A stretch of 20,000 nt of DNA from Tubiluchus corallicola (lineage: Eukaryota > Priapulida > Priapulimorpha > Priapulimorphida > Tubiluchidae): assembly GCA_030141605.1 (NCBI GenBank), contig JAQGDQ010001312.1, forward strand, positions 1 through 20,000. Direction: 5' to 3'. Below, piece after piece: positions 17,974 to 20,000 of this stretch. Numbering within the stretch: position 1 is the first letter of the stretch; every line of letters starts with the position of its first letter. The notes below the pieces were generated by a model that saw only the letters and a list, made by a program, of their open reading frames with translations, did not search any database and was not told the origin of the DNA. Both the position numbers and the translations under genes were made by a program.

Positions 17974-19714
17974 GGTTGCCACTATCAAACTGTGGATTTT
18001 AGTGAAATCCTAGGACTTGATGACATGTGGTAGGAGACAGGGACGTATGTTGAGGTGGGTTGCCACTATCAAACTGTGGATTTTAGTGAAATCCTAGGAC
18101 TTGATGACATGTGGTAAGAGATAGGGACGTATGTTGGGGTGAGTTGCCACTATCAAACTGTGGATTTTAGTGAAATCCTAGGACTTGATGACATGTGGTA
18201 GGAGACAGGGACGTATGTTGAGGTGGGTTGCCACTATCAAACTGTGAATTTTAGTGAAATCCTAGGACTTGATGACATGTGGTAGGAGACAGGGACGTAT
18301 GTTGAGGTGGGTTGCCACTATCAAACTGTGGATTTTAGTGAAATCCTAGGAGTTGATGACATGTGGTAGGAGACAGGGACGTATGTTGGGGTGAGTTGCC
18401 ACTATCAAACTGTGGATTTTAGTGAAATCCTAGGACTTGATGACATGTGGTAGGAGACAGGGACGTATGTTGGGGTGGGTTGTCACTATCAAACTGTGGA
18501 TTTTAGTGAAATCCTAGGACTTGATGACATGTGGTAGGAGACAGGGACGTATGTTGAGGTGGGTTGCCACTATCAAACTGTGGATTTTAGTGAAATCCTA
18601 GGACTTGATGAGATGTGGTAGGAGACAGGGACGTATGTTGAGGTGGGTTGCCACTATCAAACTGTGGATTTTAGTGAAATCCTAGGACTTGATGACATGT
18701 GGTAGGAGACAGGGACGTATGTTGAGGTGGGTTGCCACTATCAAACTGTGGATTTTAGTGAAATCCTAGGACTTGATGACATGTGGTAGGAGATAGGGAC
18801 GTATGTTGAGGTGGGTTAGCACTATCAAACTGTGGATTTTAGTGAAATCCTAGGACTTGATGACATGTGGTAGGAGACAGGGACGTATGTTGGGGTGAGT
18901 TGCCACTATCAAACTGTGGATTTTAGTGAAATCCTAGGACTTGATGACATGTGGTGGGAGACGGGGATGTATGTTGAGGTGGGTTGCCACTATCAAACTG
19001 TGGATTTTACTGAAGTCCTAGGACTTGATGACATGTGGTAGGAGACAGGGACATATGTTGAGGTGGGTTAGCACTATCAAACTGTGGATTTTAGTGAAGT
19101 TTTAGGAGTTGATGACATGTGGTAGGAGACAGAGACGTATGTTGAGGTGGGTTGCCACTATCAAACTGTGGATTTTAGTGAAATCCTAGGACTTGATGAC
19201 ATGTGGTAGGAGACAGGGACGTATGTTGGGGTGGGTTGCCACTATCAAACTGTGGATTTTAGTGAAATCCTAGGACTTGATGACACGTGGTAGGAGACAG
19301 GGACGTATGTTGAGGTGGGTTGCCACTATCAAACTGTGGATTTTAGTGAAATCCTAGGACTTGATGACATGTGGTAGGAGACAGGGACGTATGTTGGGGT
19401 GAGTTGCCACTATCAAACTGTGGATCTTAGTGAAATCCTAGGACTTGATGACATGTGGTAGGAGACAGGGACATATGTTGAGGTGGGTTAGCACTATCAA
19501 ACTGTGGATTTTAGTGAAGTTTTAGGACTTGATGACATGTGGTGGGAGACAGGGACGTATGTTGAGGTGGGTTAGCACTATCAAACTGTGGATTTTAGTG
19601 AAATCCTAGGACTTGATGACATGTGGTAGGAGACAGGGACGTATGTTGGGGTGAGTTGCCACTATCAAACTGTGGATTTTAGTGAAATCCTAGGACTTGA
19701 TGACATGTGGTAGG
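17974..19714 (+). repeat. 84-bp minisatellite, 21 units, intron 2 of the second gene
   Basis: The anchor tgccactatcaaactgtgg (or tagc- in some units) recurs every 84 bp exactly from 17977 to 19657, so no unit differs in length across 1.7 kb. The last unit stops after gacatgtggtag. Variation is limited to a few positions (gggttgcc/gagttgcc/gggttagc, aaatcctagg/aagttttagg, ttgagg/ttgggg). All frames contain stops. It lies ~160 bp after the exon 2 donor. Confidence 0.97.
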
Positions 19715-19930
19715 TAACTCAAATGTAGACTTAGGTAGTTCAAATGTGTCTTGGTAACTCAAATGTAGATTTAGGTAATTCAAATGTGTCTTGGTAACTC
19801 AAATGTAGACTTTGGTCGCTCAAATGTGTTAACAATGGTTTTCAAGAAATCTTAAGTGTTTTTGGTAAGTCAAATGTAGACACATGTCAAGTCAAATGTG
19901 ACATTGGTATCTCAAATGTGGATAGGTGGT
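19712..19930 (+). repeat. Degenerate ~40-bp array (ggtaactcaaatgtag type)
   Basis: Directly behind the 84-bp array, alternating half-units of 21 and 19 bp (ggtaactcaaatgtagactta and ggtagttcaaatgtgtctt) repeat at 19712, 19752 and 19792. They then decay into scattered ggta-ntcaaatgt copies to about 19925. The last ~70 bases of the window are AT-rich with no feature. Confidence 0.85.
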
Positions 19931-20000
19931 AAAGTTTAATGATGTTAAATTTAATCTTCTTTAATTTCAATTTAATAATTGTTCTTAAGTTAAAATAACA

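Overview
The window is animal (metazoan) nuclear DNA. It is AT-rich, its genes are split by GT-AG introns, and most of the rest is minisatellites and short inverted-repeat transposons. Parts of three genes can be supported. The clearest is a complete four-exon gene on the + strand (6806-11996) for a 252-residue RRM protein of the NIFK family (nucleolar phosphoprotein that binds the Ki-67 FHA domain; yeast Nop15-like). The second is the 5' end of an unrecognised + strand gene (exons 16750-16910 and 17656-17814, continuing past the window end). The third is one minus-strand exon (3851-3994) encoding a B-box zinc finger like that of TIF1/TRIM24-TRIM33 proteins. The species cannot be fixed; gene density and intron sizes suggest an invertebrate.

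Layout. 1-2550 is a mosaic of repeats: a large inverted repeat (272-619 against 2202-2548), a second inverted pair (144-274 against 1476-1603), a ~115-bp minisatellite between them, and a pogo/Tigger-like MITE (1852-2180) with a G-quadruplex motif. 2550-6770 holds a 47-bp direct duplication, the lone B-box exon and a (TG)n microsatellite, otherwise unassigned AT-rich DNA. 6770-12000 is the NIFK-like gene. Its intron 1 carries one copy of a dispersed repeat, intron 2 carries three MITE-like elements (two with TTAA target duplications), and intron 3 begins with a 31-copy, 30-bp array.

12000-16240 is intergenic: a TIR element just past the NIFK stop, a second copy of the dispersed repeat, a 10-unit minisatellite with higher-order structure, then about 1.8 kb with nothing recognised. 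16240-20000 starts with a TA-flanked MITE 125 bp upstream of the second gene. That gene's intron 1 holds an antisense 5S rRNA-derived SINE-like element, and its intron 2 holds a 21-copy, 84-bp array followed by a degenerate ~40-bp array.

The three genes show no functional link. NIFK acts in pre-60S ribosome maturation in the nucleolus; the other two are incomplete. The most unusual features are the intron-3 array, where most units carry a consensus 5' splice site just behind a weak real donor, the 5S-headed element, and the three minisatellites with strict unit lengths.
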